From assembly GCF_011067745.1 (NCBI RefSeq), contig NZ_JAAMPJ010000003.1, positions 434,001 to 498,000 of the forward strand: a stretch of DNA of 64,000 nucleotides. Direction: 5' to 3'. This document shows, in pieces, positions 51,335-60,105 of this stretch (position 1 is the first letter of the stretch; each line of letters opens with the position of its first letter). This DNA comes from Lentzea alba (lineage in GTDB: Bacteria > Actinomycetota > Actinomycetes > Mycobacteriales > Pseudonocardiaceae). A program made the position numbers and the translations under genes. The notes below the pieces were generated by a model, which saw nothing but the letters and a program-made list of their open reading frames with translations, did not search any database and was not told the origin of the DNA.

Positions 51335-52777
51335 ATGGTCGAGGCTCGCGTGAGCGGTGGAACGGTTCGGGGCGCTTCGGAATTGGGGCTGGAGGTCTTT
51401 CGCGGCATCCCGTTCGCCGCGCCGCCGGTGGGAGACCTGCGGTTCGCCGCACCCCAGCCGCCCGCCGCGTGGGACGGCGTGCGGGACGCGCTGGCGTTCG
51501 GTCCGCCTCCACCGCAGTCAGCGCTGTTCGGCACGGACGACCTGGGCGTCCAGGGCGACGACTGGCTGACCGTCAACGTCTGGTCGCCCGACCTCGCCGC
51601 GAACCTGCCCGTCATGGTGTGGATCCAGGGCGGTGGCTATCTGCTCGGCACCTCGGGCCTGCCCGAGTACGACGGCGCCCGTCTCGCCCGGGACGGCGTG
51701 ATCGTGGTGACGTTCAACTACCGCGTCGGCATGGAGGGCTTCGGTGCTGTCGACGCCGCTCCGCCGAACCGCGGCCTGCTGGACCAGGTCGCCGCCCTGG
51801 AATGGGTGCGCGACAACATCCGCGCGTTCGGCGGCGACCCGGCGCGCGTGACGGTCTTCGGGCAGTCGGCGGGCGGCGGTTCGGTGGCCGCGCTGCTCGC
51901 CATGCCACGGGCCGCGGGGTTGTTCCACCGGGCGATCGCGAGCAGCGTGCCAGGCGCGTACTTCACTCCCCAACTGGCCTCCGGCATCGCCGCGGTGGTC
52001 GCGGCCGGACTGGGCTGGGTCCCCACCCTGGACGACCTGCGCGAGGCGGATCCGTGGATGCTGGCGCTGGCCGCCGACGAGATGCTGGCGGAGATGCGCG
52101 AGAACCCCGGAAGCTGGGGACAGGCAGGGCACAAGCAGATCCCGTTCGCGCCGGTCGTCGACGGTGACGTCCTGCCGGTCACCCCGTGGGAGGCGCTGGC
52201 CAAGGGCGCGGCGAAGGACGTCGACCTGATCGTCGGCCACACGCGGCACGAACAGCGCCTGCTGTCGGTGATCGAGGGCCTGGCGGGCAGCATCACGCCG
52301 GAGCAGGCCGCGAAGGCGCTGGAGGTGCTCGCTCCGGGACTGGAATATCCGGACGCCGAGCCGGAGGAGTTGTTCGAGCTGGTCTGCTCGGACTGGCTGT
52401 TCCGGATGCCGTCGCTGCACCTGGCGGAAGCGCAGGTCGCGGGCGGCGGACGGGCTCACCTCTACGAGGTGACCTGGGAGCCGACCGAGATCTTCCGGGC
52501 GTGCCACGGCGTCGACGTGCCGCTCGTGTTCGGCAACCTCGACCGGGGACAGGCCGCTGCCGTGCTCGGCGAACTGACCGCGGAGACCGAGGAGGTGTCC
52601 GCGCAGATGCGGCAGGCGTGGACCGGGTTCGCACTCCACGGCGATCCCGGTTGGCCTTCCTACGACCCGGACGCCCGGCTCACCCAGGTCTTCGACGTGC
52701 CGGCGGCCGTCGTCCCGTATCCGGAGGAGACGTCGCGGCGGATCTGGGCGGGGCACCGCTTCGAACCGCTGCGCTGA
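51335..52777 (+). CDS. Type-B carboxylesterase
   Basis: 480 residues. Nucleophile elbow VTVFGQSAGGGSVAAL, oxyanion-hole PVMVWIQGGGYLLGTSGL and the late histidine ACHGVDVPLVFGNLD fit the COesterase family. Start motif VRGASELGLEVFRGIPFAAP is typical. There is no signal peptide, so it is cytoplasmic. It hydrolyses carboxylic esters; p-nitrobenzyl-esterase-like enzymes are the nearest well-known relatives. Confidence 0.92.
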   Translation: MVEARVSGGTVRGASELGLEVFRGIPFAAPPVGDLRFAAPQPPAAWDGVRDALAFGPPPPQSALFGTDDLGVQGDDWLTVNVWSPDLAANLPVMVWIQGGGYLLGTSGLPEYDGARLARDGVIVVTFNYRVGMEGFGAVDAAPPNRGLLDQVAALEWVRDNIRAFGGDPARVTVFGQSAGGGSVAALLAMPRAAGLFHRAIASSVPGAYFTPQLASGIAAVVAAGLGWVPTLDDLREADPWMLALAADEMLAEMRENPGSWGQAGHKQIPFAPVVDGDVLPVTPWEALAKGAAKDVDLIVGHTRHEQRLLSVIEGLAGSITPEQAAKALEVLAPGLEYPDAEPEELFELVCSDWLFRMPSLHLAEAQVAGGGRAHLYEVTWEPTEIFRACHGVDVPLVFGNLDRGQAAAVLGELTAETEEVSAQMRQAWTGFALHGDPGWPSYDPDARLTQVFDVPAAVVPYPEETSRRIWAGHRFEPLR

Positions 52778-52831
52778 CCCGTGGAATACCTGCCGCTGGA
52801 CGACGTTGTACGCGTCCGGAAGGGAGGTTCG

Positions 52832-53248
52832 ATGAACGACAACTTCAACTCATATCAGCCGAACGGTGAGGTGGCGGCAGACCGCTGGGTCACCGCCACG
52901 CACCTGTTCGACCCCAGGCAGGCGGACACCCCGGCCGGCAAGTGGGACCGGGCGCAGTTGCTGTTCGAGGCCAAGGACTACATCAAGGCCGCGCAACTGC
53001 TCGCCGAGCTCGCCGAGGAAGTGCCGTTCCAGACGGACCTCTGCCTGCTGCTGGCCCGCGCCTACTACCACTCGGCGCAGCTGGGCAAGGCCGAGGCGCA
53101 GCTCCGCGTGATCGTGGACCGCGACCCGGTCGAGCACTACGCCCACCTGCTGCTCGGACGCACGCTGGAGCGGCAGGGCCGGCCCGACGAGGCCGCACCC
53201 TGGCTCCGGCTGGCCGCCGCTCTCGGCGGGGAACCAGCCGCGCTCTAG
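52832..53248 (+). CDS. TPR-repeat protein
   Basis: 138 residues; ATG after SD AAGGGAGG. Two to three TPR units are visible: AQLLFEAKDYIKAAQLLAEL, LARAYYHSAQLGKAEAQLRV and LLLGRTLERQGRPDEAAPWL. Such short proteins with an N-terminal DPR-rich leader are common in actinomycetes and of unknown function, presumably an adaptor. It is followed by a very long hairpin. Confidence 0.85.
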   Translation: MNDNFNSYQPNGEVAADRWVTATHLFDPRQADTPAGKWDRAQLLFEAKDYIKAAQLLAELAEEVPFQTDLCLLLARAYYHSAQLGKAEAQLRVIVDRDPVEHYAHLLLGRTLERQGRPDEAAPWLRLAAALGGEPAAL

Positions 53249-53273
53249 GCGGCGCTCGCGCCCACCCTGGGAC

Positions 53274-53328
53274 GTTGATGAGGGGAGCTTTCCCAAACCC
53301 CAGGTTGAGGAAAGCTCCCCTCATCAAC
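53274..53328. repeat. 55-bp perfect inverted repeat with 20-bp arms, terminator or REP-like element
   Basis: The arms span 53274-53293 and 53309-53328 and are perfectly complementary (beginning GTTGATGAGGGGAG). They are joined by a 15-base loop. It lies between the convergent TPR and EphD-like genes. The stem is far longer than a typical terminator. It may serve as a bidirectional terminator and also belong to a dispersed palindromic family (inference). Confidence 0.85.
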
Positions 53329-53350
53329 CACCCGAACGGGTGAGTGAGGG

Positions 53351-54970
53351 CTAGCCGAGGTCTAGCTTCGCGAACGTGCGCAACAGGCCTGGTGTGACCC
53401 GGCTCGCCAGCCGGGCTGCTTTCGCCTCCGCCGTCACCGGCACCACCGGCCGGTTGCGGCGGACGGCGCGCACGATCTCCGCGGCCACGCCCTCGGGACC
53501 GAAGCCGCGCCGGGCGTAGATGCGGGACGCGCGTTCCTGCTTGCGGCTCTGCTCCTCGGCGCTGACACCGGAGAACGTCGTGGTCGCGGTGATGTTCGTG
53601 TTCACCAGACCCGGACAGATCGCGCTGACGCCGATGGCGTGCGGCGCGAGTTCGGCGCGCAGGCAGTCCGACAGCATGAACACCGCCGCCTTGCTGGTGG
53701 CGTACGCGGAGAGGATCTTCGACGGCAGATAGGCCGCCGCCGAGGACAGGTTCACGATGTGGCCGCCCTCTCCGCGTTCGACCATCAGTTCGCCGAACGC
53801 CCGGCAGCCGTGCACGACGCCCCACAGGTTGACGTCCAAGACCCGTTGCCACTGCTCGGTCGACGTCGACAGGAACGACCCCGAATGGCCGATGCCGGCG
53901 TTGTTGACGACGACATCGGGCACGCCGTGTTCGTCGGCGACCTGCCGCGCCCACGCGCGCACCGCTTCCTCTGCGCGCACGTCGACCTCGTAGGCGTGGC
54001 CGTCGACCATGTCCGCGGTCTCCTCGGCCGCGGCGAAGTCCACATCGGACACCACCACTCGAGCGCCGGTGCGAGCGAACGCCACCGCGGTCGCCCGGCC
54101 GATGCCGCTGCCACCGCCGGTGATCACGACCAGTTCGCGCGGGGGAGTGGAGTCCGCGATGAACTCGCTGATCATCCGGGCGAGCGGCGCGGGATGGCTG
54201 AGTGGCGCCCAGTGCCCCGCGGCGATCCTGCGTCGGCGCAGCGTCGGCACCCAGCGCTCCAGGTCCAGCGGCTCGGTGCGGATGTAGCGGTCGCGGGTCG
54301 GCTGGATCACCTGCACCGGCATGGGCGCGAGACGGTGCCGCGGCGAGCGCATGACCGGGCGGATGTTGGCCCGGTACAACGAGATCCCGCGCACGGCGTC
54401 CCTCGTGATCGTGGGAGCGGGCTCGGCGCGCACGCCCTCCAGTCGCCGCAGCACGCCTCCCCAGCGCGGCCCGAGGTAGAGGCGCCAGAACAGCGGCGCG
54501 AGCACCGGCAGGTGGAACGCGCCGATGTACCAGGACCGGGCGAGCTGCCGGAGGCGCGCGATCGACAGGCCTTTGCGCGACCAGTGGGCCATGTGGTCGA
54601 GGCACGGCCCGGAGATCGACGTGAAGGTCGCGATCCGCGCGCCGGGCGTCGTCACGGCCTCCCACGCCTGGATCGAGCCCCAGTCGTGGCCGACGACGTG
54701 CACCGGCGCGTCCGGGCTGACCTCGTCGATCACCGTGAACAGGTCCTGTGCCAGGTGTTCGAGCCGATAACCGTCCTCAGTGGACGGCGGTGTCGACTCG
54801 CCCATGCCGCGCACGTCGTAGGTGACGACGCGGAAGTCCTTCTCCAGCAGGGCGGTCACGCGGTCCCAGACGGTGTGCGTGTCCGGATACCCGTGCACCA
54901 GCACCACGGTCGGCCCGTCCGTACCGCGCACCCGCACGGCGAGTTCGACTTCCCCGGAACGCACCTTCAC
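53351..54970 (-). CDS. EphD-like fusion of an alpha/beta (epoxide) hydrolase and a short-chain dehydrogenase
   Basis: 539 residues from GTG 54970 with SD GGAGG. Residues 1-~275 are an alpha/beta hydrolase: VVLVHGYPDTHTVW, nucleophile D96 in HVVGHDWGSIQAWE and H253 in AAGHWAPLSHP, i.e. an epoxide- or haloalkane-type aspartate nucleophile. Residues ~280-539 are an SDR: VVITGGGSGIGRAT (284-291), NNAG, S410, Y423 and K427. This domain order is that of mycobacterial EphD. The start overlaps the ferredoxin-reductase-like stop (GTGA), making one operon with it and the PF10118 gene. Oxidation of a lipid-derived alcohol or epoxide is likely; the mycobacterial mycolate role should not be assumed. Confidence 0.9.
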   Translation of the reverse strand: MKVRSGEVELAVRVRGTDGPTVVLVHGYPDTHTVWDRVTALLEKDFRVVTYDVRGMGESTPPSTEDGYRLEHLAQDLFTVIDEVSPDAPVHVVGHDWGSIQAWEAVTTPGARIATFTSISGPCLDHMAHWSRKGLSIARLRQLARSWYIGAFHLPVLAPLFWRLYLGPRWGGVLRRLEGVRAEPAPTITRDAVRGISLYRANIRPVMRSPRHRLAPMPVQVIQPTRDRYIRTEPLDLERWVPTLRRRRIAAGHWAPLSHPAPLARMISEFIADSTPPRELVVITGGGSGIGRATAVAFARTGARVVVSDVDFAAAEETADMVDGHAYEVDVRAEEAVRAWARQVADEHGVPDVVVNNAGIGHSGSFLSTSTEQWQRVLDVNLWGVVHGCRAFGELMVERGEGGHIVNLSSAAAYLPSKILSAYATSKAAVFMLSDCLRAELAPHAIGVSAICPGLVNTNITATTTFSGVSAEEQSRKQERASRIYARRGFGPEGVAAEIVRAVRRNRPVVPVTAEAKAARLASRVTPGLLRTFAKLDLG

Positions 54971-55863
54971 AGTTCCTCCAGAACTAGCCTGTCGCCGGTC
55001 GGCCGGTCCACGCAGATCCGCACGCCACCTACGTCGCACGTGCCGCAGAACCCCTGCCGGCACGAGTAGGCGACCGACGGCCGGAAGTCCCTGATCACGT
55101 CGAGCGCCGACCGGTCGGCGGGCACGTCCAGGGATACCCCGCTACGCCGCAGTTCCACCGTGAACGGGCGGCCGTCCACGATCGGCGGCGGGCTGAACCG
55201 CTCGAAGTGCAGCCATCGTGACGAGAACTCCGCCCACACCTGGTCGAGCATCGGCGCCGGACCACAGCAGTAGACGGCACCACGGGGTACCGCGTCCTTC
55301 AAAAGCGGCCCGCCACGGCCGATCCGCACGTCGACCCGGCCGACCGGCAGTTCGTCCAGGAACGGCATCGCCGCCATCGACCGCCCGCAGTACACGAGCC
55401 GCCAGTCCAGACCACGCCGCGCGGCCGCGTGCACCATCGGCAGGATCGGCGTGATCCCGATGCCGCCCGCCACGAACACCACGGGCCCGATGCCGGCGAA
55501 CGGGAACGCGTTGCGCGGCCCCCGCACCTGGATCCGGTCACCGACCCGCAACGCCTGCACCTCGCGCGACCCGGCACCCACCGCGCGCACCGCGATCCGG
55601 TAGGTGTTCTCGGACGGATCGCCGCACAGCGAGTACTGGCGGCGCAGTCCGGACGGCAGGTGCAGGTCGACGTGGCAGCCCGGTTGCCACGCGGGCAGCG
55701 CCATTCCGCCGAACCGCAGGCTCACCACGCCGTCCGCGACCTCAGTGCGTTCGACGACGTTGAGCCACAACGCATCCCGTGCCACGCCAGGACGTGCCCG
55801 GCCGCCGAACCGGGTGACCGCGGCGTCGTAGAGGGTGCCGAACCGCGTGAGCGCTCCCAGCAT
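54967..55863 (-). CDS. Ferredoxin-reductase-like flavoprotein with shortened [2Fe-2S] domain
   Basis: 298 residues from ATG 55863. FNR-type FAD motif RRQYSLCGDPSENTYRIAV, NAD motif VFVAGGIGITPILPMVHAAA and YCCGPAPMLDQVW. The C-terminal plant-type ferredoxin segment has C268, C273, C276 (SCRQGFCGTC) and a fourth cysteine C284 in RICVD. Only seven residues separate the third and fourth cysteine, whereas homologues have about 25-30. The ending DRLVLEEL matches the normal C-terminus. So about 20 residues of the domain are missing, yet all four ligands remain. It is coupled to the PF10118 gene and to the EphD-like gene and probably feeds electrons to a partner oxygenase. Confidence 0.85.
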   Translation of the reverse strand: MLGALTRFGTLYDAAVTRFGGRARPGVARDALWLNVVERTEVADGVVSLRFGGMALPAWQPGCHVDLHLPSGLRRQYSLCGDPSENTYRIAVRAVGAGSREVQALRVGDRIQVRGPRNAFPFAGIGPVVFVAGGIGITPILPMVHAAARRGLDWRLVYCGRSMAAMPFLDELPVGRVDVRIGRGGPLLKDAVPRGAVYCCGPAPMLDQVWAEFSSRWLHFERFSPPPIVDGRPFTVELRRSGVSLDVPADRSALDVIRDFRPSVAYSCRQGFCGTCDVGGVRICVDRPTGDRLVLEEL

Positions 55864-56720
55864 CAGTGCGCCTCGCGAGCGGCCGGTGAGGACGCCAGAT
55901 ACGCGACGGCCTGACTCGTGGACCCCTCCTGCTTCGGGTGGTACGCGGGGTGGAAGTACCGCAGGAACGCCCGGAAGAGGTCCGACAGCTTCGGCAACAA
56001 CCCGCGCCGCCCAGCCCGCATCGTCTCGCGCCACGTGAGCCGCACTTTTGTGGTCGTGTCGGCGTGCATCATGAACCGCGCGCCCCGCACCCACAGCCAG
56101 AACAGGATGGGCGCCACCAGGAACATCGTGCGAGCCCGCCGCACGTACCGGCGATCGAGATGGCACATCAGGTCGTACGCGACGCTGCGGTGCTCGACTT
56201 CCTCGGCCGCGTGCCAGCGCAACAGGTCCAGCATCACCGGGTGGAGGCCCGCCCGGTCGAGCGCGTCGGCGTTCAGCATCCAGTCGCCCAGGAACGCCGT
56301 GAAGTGCTCGACGGCGGCGACGATCGCGACCCGTTCGATCAACTGCTCACGCGCCTGTTCCTCGCTGAGGCCCGGCTTGGGCCCGAGGATCCGCCGGAAC
56401 ACGTGCTCCATCTGCCGCGTGAACGGCCGCGGGTCGAGGCCATTGGCGAGCAGGTGGTCGAGCACCTCGCTGTGCGCCTCGGCGTGCATCGCCTCCTGCC
56501 CGATGAACCCGAGCACGTCCTCGCGCACCGTGTCGTCCTCGATCAGCGGCACCGCCTGCTGGAACGTCCGCACGAACCAGCGCTCGCCCTCCGGCAGCAG
56601 CAGGTGCAGGACGTTCATGACGTGCGTGGCCACCGGTTCGTCCGGGACCCAGTGCATCGGCAGCGCCGACCAGTCGAACCGCACGTCACGCGGTTGCAGA
56701 ACGAGGTTGTCCGGCTCCAT
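55863..56720 (-). CDS. PF10118-type metal-dependent hydrolase-like / diiron protein
   Basis: 285 residues. A four-helix core with Glu/His pairs: GFIGQEAMHAEAHSEVLDHL, IVAAVEHFTAFLGDWML and HAAEEVEHRSVAYDLMCHLD, the pattern of ferritin-like or PF10118 metal-site helices. Such proteins occur beside ferredoxin reductases. It is the first gene of a PF10118-FNR-EphD operon that faces a TetR gene, so it may be the oxygenase component (inference). Confidence 0.85.
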   Translation of the reverse strand: MEPDNLVLQPRDVRFDWSALPMHWVPDEPVATHVMNVLHLLLPEGERWFVRTFQQAVPLIEDDTVREDVLGFIGQEAMHAEAHSEVLDHLLANGLDPRPFTRQMEHVFRRILGPKPGLSEEQAREQLIERVAIVAAVEHFTAFLGDWMLNADALDRAGLHPVMLDLLRWHAAEEVEHRSVAYDLMCHLDRRYVRRARTMFLVAPILFWLWVRGARFMMHADTTTKVRLTWRETMRAGRRGLLPKLSDLFRAFLRYFHPAYHPKQEGSTSQAVAYLASSPAAREAH

Positions 56721-56740
56721 CGCAGACCTCCCGACAATTA

Positions 56741-56779
56741 CTACGCCCGCGTAGCTTTGTGAAAGCTACGCCACCGTAG
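56741..56779. promoter_or_regulatory. TetR-type operator, 39-bp dyad
   Basis: Core palindrome GCGTAGCTTT-GTG-AAAGCTACGC (56749-56771) is perfect and 23 bp long. Outer CTACG (56741-56745) and CGTAG (56775-56779) are symmetric about the same centre (56760). It lies between the PF10118 operon and the TetR gene and overlaps the region of both promoters. Confidence 0.82.
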
Positions 56780-56791
56780 CAATATGGGACC

Positions 56792-57403
56792 GTGAACACA
56801 ACGCGCCGGAAGTACGCCCGCCGCCTGCCACCCGAGCAGCGCCGCGAGCAACTGCTGGACGCCGCCCTGAGCCTGATCCCTGCCGGTTTCGACACGGTGA
56901 CCATGGAGTCCGTCGCCAAACAGGCCGAGGTCACCAAGCCCGTGCTCTACGACCAGTTCGCCAACCGCGGCGAGCTCATCAGCGCCCTGCTCGAACGCGA
57001 GGCCCAGCGGGCCACCGAACAGGTCATCGCCGCCCTGCCCACCGACTTCGCCACCCGTTCCCCGGACGACGCCTTCGCCGACGCCGTCCGCGTCTTCGTG
57101 CACGCCGTGGTCGAGGCCCCCGACCGCTGGCGCCTGGTGCTCCTCCCGCCCGAGGGCACGCCGCACGAGTTCCGCGCCCAGGTCGAACTGGTGCGCACCG
57201 GCGTCCTGGCCCAGATCGAGGACCTGGCCGCGCTGGGCCTGAAGGAACTGGGCGGCCTCGACGACCTGGACTCCGCGCTGCTCGGCCACGCGATGCTCGC
57301 CCTGGCCGAGATGTCCGGGCGTCTGGTCCTGACCGACCCGGAGAAGTTCACGCCCGACCGGCTGGTGGCCTTCGTGACCCGGATCGCCCACGGCCTGCGC
57401 TGA
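56792..57403 (+). CDS. TetR-family transcriptional repressor
   Basis: 203 residues from GTG 56792. HTH LDAALSLIPAGFDTVTMESV and AKQAEVTKPVLYDQFANRG, followed by an alpha-helical ligand domain. It is divergent from the PF10118-FNR-EphD operon with a large dyad between them, so it is the probable repressor of that operon and of itself. The 3' end overlaps the convergent AfsR-like gene by 56 bases. Confidence 0.92.
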   Translation: MNTTRRKYARRLPPEQRREQLLDAALSLIPAGFDTVTMESVAKQAEVTKPVLYDQFANRGELISALLEREAQRATEQVIAALPTDFATRSPDDAFADAVRVFVHAVVEAPDRWRLVLLPPEGTPHEFRAQVELVRTGVLAQIEDLAALGLKELGGLDDLDSALLGHAMLALAEMSGRLVLTDPEKFTPDRLVAFVTRIAHGLR

Positions 57404-60056
57404 GCACCGCGCGCATGTAGAGCAACGCCTCGCGGTCGTCCATTCCGGGCGCCGTGGTGGTGAGCCCGCTGACGAGCCGTTCCGCCGCCAGCGCCCCGAA
57501 GTCGTTGGCGTGCTTCAAGTACCCGAGCACTCGCGCCGCCTCCTCGCGCATGCTCGCCTTCGTGATGGCGATGAACTCGACCGCCACCACACTGGCCGCC
57601 ACGACGTTGCCGGTCTCCAGCAACTCGTCGATGTGCGCTGTGAGCAACTCGAACGCCTTGCCGTGATCCCCACGCCGAAACGCCCGCCGCGCCTCAGCGG
57701 TCTTGTTGGCCGACAACGTGCCCGGCGGCAACTCGGCGTCCGCCGCCTCGTCGAAGAACGGCTCGTAGTCGCGCCCCTGGAACATCGCGCTGTAGCCGAG
57801 CGTCTGCAACGCCCAGTGCAGCAACGTCGGTGGGCCTTCGTGCCGGTACCTCTGCGCGAGCTTCGTGACCGTCCTGTCGACGTGCTCGAACCGGCCGATG
57901 CCGAGAAGAGTGCCGGCGGGCATCAGCTCCAGGAACGCCCTGAGGTGCGGGTCGTCCACTGTGTCCAGCGCCTCGGTCAGGCAGCGCGCGAGTTCCTGGC
58001 CGTCGCCGGACGCGTAGGCGCGGGCATAGCGGCCTAGCGGGTGGTTCGGCGTGTCGGGCAGCGGTGCCGGACTGGAGCTTTGCGTGTTCCGCTCGGCCGC
58101 CCAGAGCAGCCAGAACGCGTGCTTGCCTGCGTCGATGGTGTCGGGGCTGTCGGAGCCGTGCTCGCCCGCCTCGACGCCGCCAAATCTGTCAGACCCATTC
58201 GCTATTGTTGATTTTGGGGGAACCCCGGCGCTTGCGTGTGTGTGGTGCGTCGCCATAGGCCGTGCGAGCCGCTCAGCCCAGTCGCCGATCTCACGCCGCC
58301 CCCGCAGCGGCAGCTCGGTGACGACCGGGCGAATCAGGGCGTCCGCGAGCCGCAAGTCCCCGGCCTCGAACGCCCACGTGACCGCCGCCCGCAGGTTCGG
58401 CCACAGCTCGGCGAGCCGTCCGACCCCCTCGACCTCACCGGGCCCCACCAGCAGCTCACCCACCGCCGCAACCTGCCGCAAACACCAGGCCGCGTGTAGC
58501 GCCAGTGCCTCCGAGTGATCCTCCAGCTGCTCAGCAGCGAACTGCCGCAACGGTTCCAGCAACCGGAACCGCCGTCCGAACGGTCCGGAGTGGACAGCCA
58601 CCATCGACCGCTCGACCAGATCGCCCAGCACACCGGACTCAGCGACCGCATCAAGGTCGAACGGCGCCGCGAACACCGAAAGCCGGCAGAACAACGCCCG
58701 CTCAGCCGCCGACAACAGGTCGTAAGACCACTGCACCGCCGCCCGCACCGTCCGATGCCGCGCAGCACCGGTCCGCCGGACCCCGATGTCGAGCCGGGTC
58801 AGCAACTCCGCAGGCCGATGACTCCGCACCCGCGCCGCGGCCAGCTCGATCGCCAGCGGAATCCCGTCCAACAGCCGGCAAAGCTCCGCAACAGAGCCGT
58901 CGTCAACATACAAAGCATCAGCAGCGCGCGCACGAACCTCAAACAGCTCAACACTCGCGTCAGCGTCCAACGGCGAGACAACAACAACCTGCTCGTCAGC
59001 GACAGACAGCCGTTCTCGCGAGGTAGCCAGAACCTGCACCGACGCACACACAGCAGCAGCGAACGCCGCAGCACCGTCAAGCACGTGCTCGCAGTTGTCC
59101 AACACCAACAACGACGGCCGTGCGGCAACCACGGCCTGTGCCACCGTCACGCCAGGCCGTTCCACGATCCCCAACGCATCGGCAACCGCCCGAGCAACAT
59201 CGCCAGAAGACTCGATCTCCGCCAGCGACACGAAAGAACCGGAGAAAACCGAAGCCAACCGCGTCTTGCCGATCCCACCCGGCCCCACCAACGTCACCAC
59301 CGGCGCACGCCGCAACGCCTCACCAACAGCGGCAAGATCAGCATCCCGGCCGATCAACACCGCACCGGGCACCTCGACATGCGCCAGCACCTGCTGTTGC
59401 GCGGCCCGCAACTCCGGCCCGGGCTCAACCCCGAGCTCATCGAGAAGATGCTGCCGAACCCGTTGGTACACCGCGAGAGCGTCGGCCTGCCGACCGCTCC
59501 GATAGAGCGCAGTCATCAACAGCGCCGCGAGCCCCTCACGAGTCGGATGGTCCGCCACGAACGATGACAGCTCACCAACAACAGAGCGCGGATCAGCCGA
59601 CACACGACGCGAGAAGTCCATCTCGACCGCGCCGAGCCACTCCTCGACGAGTCCGGCGACAACAGAGGCCAGCCCCGGCGCCGACAACCCGGCCAGCGGC
59701 AGCCCACCCCACGCCGCCACGGCCCCAGCGGCATCGCCGGCCAGAAGAAGCGCGCGGAACCGCTCCACGTCAGTCGGCACGTCGAGCCGATAAGCGGCAC
59801 CGACCCGTGCGATCGCCGCAGCTCCCAACGACTTCCGCAGCTGCGCGACGTGCCACTGCAGCACTTTCACCGAAGGTGGCGAGTCAAACCACACCAGATC
59901 GATCAGCCGCGACTCGGGCACCGGCACACCCGGCGACAGGGCCAGAGCCGCCAGCACCGCAAGAGACCGCGGCGAACCGACGTCGATCAACGAGCCGTCG
60001 TCGCCAACAGCGCGGACACCACCGAGCAGATCGATCCGCACGAGCCGAATTCTCAC
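57348..60056 (-). CDS. AfsR/SARP-family regulator with NB-ARC ATPase and helical-repeat C-terminus
   Basis: About 902 residues from GTG 60056; upstream in-frame codons overlap the divergent gene and were not used. An OmpR-type winged helix (residues ~5-95) with WHVAQLRKSLGAAAIARVG is followed by the BTAD domain (~100-240, ALLMTALYRSGRQADALAVY). The NB-ARC ATPase has P-loop LVGPGGIGKTRLASVF (258-265) and PSLLVLDNCEHVLDG. The rest is a TPR-like region. A Gly/Ser/Thr/His-rich linker with a markedly A/T-rich stretch (around 58180-58222) interrupts it. AfsR-like proteins regulate secondary metabolism or development; no biosynthetic cluster is evident here. Confidence 0.9.
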   Translation of the reverse strand: MRIRLVRIDLLGGVRAVGDDGSLIDVGSPRSLAVLAALALSPGVPVPESRLIDLVWFDSPPSVKVLQWHVAQLRKSLGAAAIARVGAAYRLDVPTDVERFRALLLAGDAAGAVAAWGGLPLAGLSAPGLASVVAGLVEEWLGAVEMDFSRRVSADPRSVVGELSSFVADHPTREGLAALLMTALYRSGRQADALAVYQRVRQHLLDELGVEPGPELRAAQQQVLAHVEVPGAVLIGRDADLAAVGEALRRAPVVTLVGPGGIGKTRLASVFSGSFVSLAEIESSGDVARAVADALGIVERPGVTVAQAVVAARPSLLVLDNCEHVLDGAAAFAAAVCASVQVLATSRERLSVADEQVVVVSPLDADASVELFEVRARAADALYVDDGSVAELCRLLDGIPLAIELAAARVRSHRPAELLTRLDIGVRRTGAARHRTVRAAVQWSYDLLSAAERALFCRLSVFAAPFDLDAVAESGVLGDLVERSMVAVHSGPFGRRFRLLEPLRQFAAEQLEDHSEALALHAAWCLRQVAAVGELLVGPGEVEGVGRLAELWPNLRAAVTWAFEAGDLRLADALIRPVVTELPLRGRREIGDWAERLARPMATHHTHASAGVPPKSTIANGSDRFGGVEAGEHGSDSPDTIDAGKHAFWLLWAAERNTQSSSPAPLPDTPNHPLGRYARAYASGDGQELARCLTEALDTVDDPHLRAFLELMPAGTLLGIGRFEHVDRTVTKLAQRYRHEGPPTLLHWALQTLGYSAMFQGRDYEPFFDEAADAELPPGTLSANKTAEARRAFRRGDHGKAFELLTAHIDELLETGNVVAASVVAVEFIAITKASMREEAARVLGYLKHANDFGALAAERLVSGLTTTAPGMDDREALLYMRAVLSAGRGRSGSRRPPAGRA

Positions 60057-60105
60057 ACACCAGACGCACACCAGCCGCACACCGACGTCAGCCAACCTCG
60101 ACGCC

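Noticed and set aside
58515..59567. Long plus-strand open frames across the AfsR-like gene.
   Set aside because: They are low-complexity Arg/Pro/Gln-rich shadows of the minus-strand NB-ARC and BTAD domains.
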